From the NCBI GenBank assembly GCA_910585935.1, contig CAJUHN010000274.1, positions 1 through 5,239 on the forward strand: 5,239 bases of DNA, in the 5' to 3' direction. Both the position numbers and the translations under genes were made by a program. The DNA comes from an uncultured Lachnospiraceae bacterium. GTDB lineage: Bacteria > Bacillota > Clostridia > Lachnospirales > Lachnospiraceae. Shown here in pieces: positions 5,156 through 5,239 of the stretch; the stretch's first letter is position 1, and the number at the start of each line of letters is the position of its first letter. The notes under the pieces are model-generated. The model was not told the DNA's origin, made no database searches, and saw only the letters and a list, made by a program, of their open reading frames with translations.

Positions 5156-5190
5156 GGAGAGTGGTGGATAATTATCCCACAAGTCTCTCC
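5156..5190 (-). terminator. Terminator-like long hairpin upstream of rha
   Basis: On the minus strand GGAGAG (5190-5185) pairs with CTCTCC (5161-5156). The interior forms a second stem, GTGGGATAA with TTATCCAC (5180-5164), with one bulged base. The tail is TTTTACTG. It may end a gene to the right of the window, or act as an attenuator in the rha leader. Confidence 0.5.
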
Positions 5191-5238
5191 ATTGTTGGTG
5201 TGGTAGGAGCATACCCTACACATGCGTACCACCAATGG
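5189..5238 (-). other. Near-palindromic structured element at the window edge
   Basis: The arms CCATTGTTGGT (5189-5199) and ACCACCAATGG (5228-5238) are inverted repeats with one mismatch. They enclose a second stem, in which GTAGG (5202-5206 region) pairs with CCTAC (5214-5218) and flanking TGTG/ACA pairs extend it past a bulge. The outer arm shares two G residues with the first strand of the terminator-like hairpin, so the two folds cannot both be complete. It could be a cruciform-type protein binding site or an RNA leader; it may continue beyond the window. Confidence 0.4.
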
Positions 5239-5239
5239 T

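Overview
This is AT-rich DNA with strong Shine-Dalgarno sites and U-tailed intrinsic terminators. It is best read as accessory or prophage DNA from a low-GC Firmicute, most likely a gut Clostridia/Lachnospiraceae member. That guess rests on the Rha/tyrosine-recombinase pair, small anonymous phage-like genes interleaved with tRNA genes, and a CptIN-type type III toxin-antitoxin locus, a family first described from such hosts. Species cannot be read from the sequence.

Layout. Almost everything lies on the minus strand, so the reading order runs from right to left. (1) 5239-5111: a near-palindromic, highly structured leader ending in a terminator-like hairpin, then a strong RBS. (2) 5110-4343: a Rha-family phage regulatory protein with a probable ORF6C-like C-terminus. 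(3) 4342-4266: a 77-base gap with two adjacent hairpins. (4) 4265-3234: a complete tyrosine recombinase with its R-K-HxxR-H-Y residues. (5) 3193-2431: a complete type III toxin-antitoxin locus, consisting of a near-consensus promoter, about two 47-48 base antitoxin RNA repeats that each fold as a pseudoknot with compensatory changes, a UUCG-loop terminator, the toxin gene (157 aa) and a final terminator. (6) 2430-2196: a noncoding, hairpin-rich stretch ending in a terminator-like hairpin. (7) 2185-2111: a tRNA-like gene with intact acceptor, D and T arms but a degraded anticodon stem. (8) 2069-977: three tightly packed unknown genes (98, 159 and 101 aa), closed by a terminator at 970-948. (9) 851-758: a class II tRNA-Ser(UGA).

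The only plus-strand gene is at 154-732: a very AT-rich four-helix membrane protein of unknown function with its own extended -10 promoter. It converges on the tRNA-Ser gene.

How the parts fit: rha and int form a lysogeny/regulation and integration segment. The toxin-antitoxin pair is an independently transcribed cargo cassette placed just after int, a position that fits abortive-infection defence or stabilisation of the element. The three-gene cluster with its two tRNA genes looks like a phage accessory segment. The most valuable observations are the antitoxin RNA with covarying pseudoknots, the abnormal tRNA, and the structured noncoding stretches at 2196-2400 and upstream of rha.
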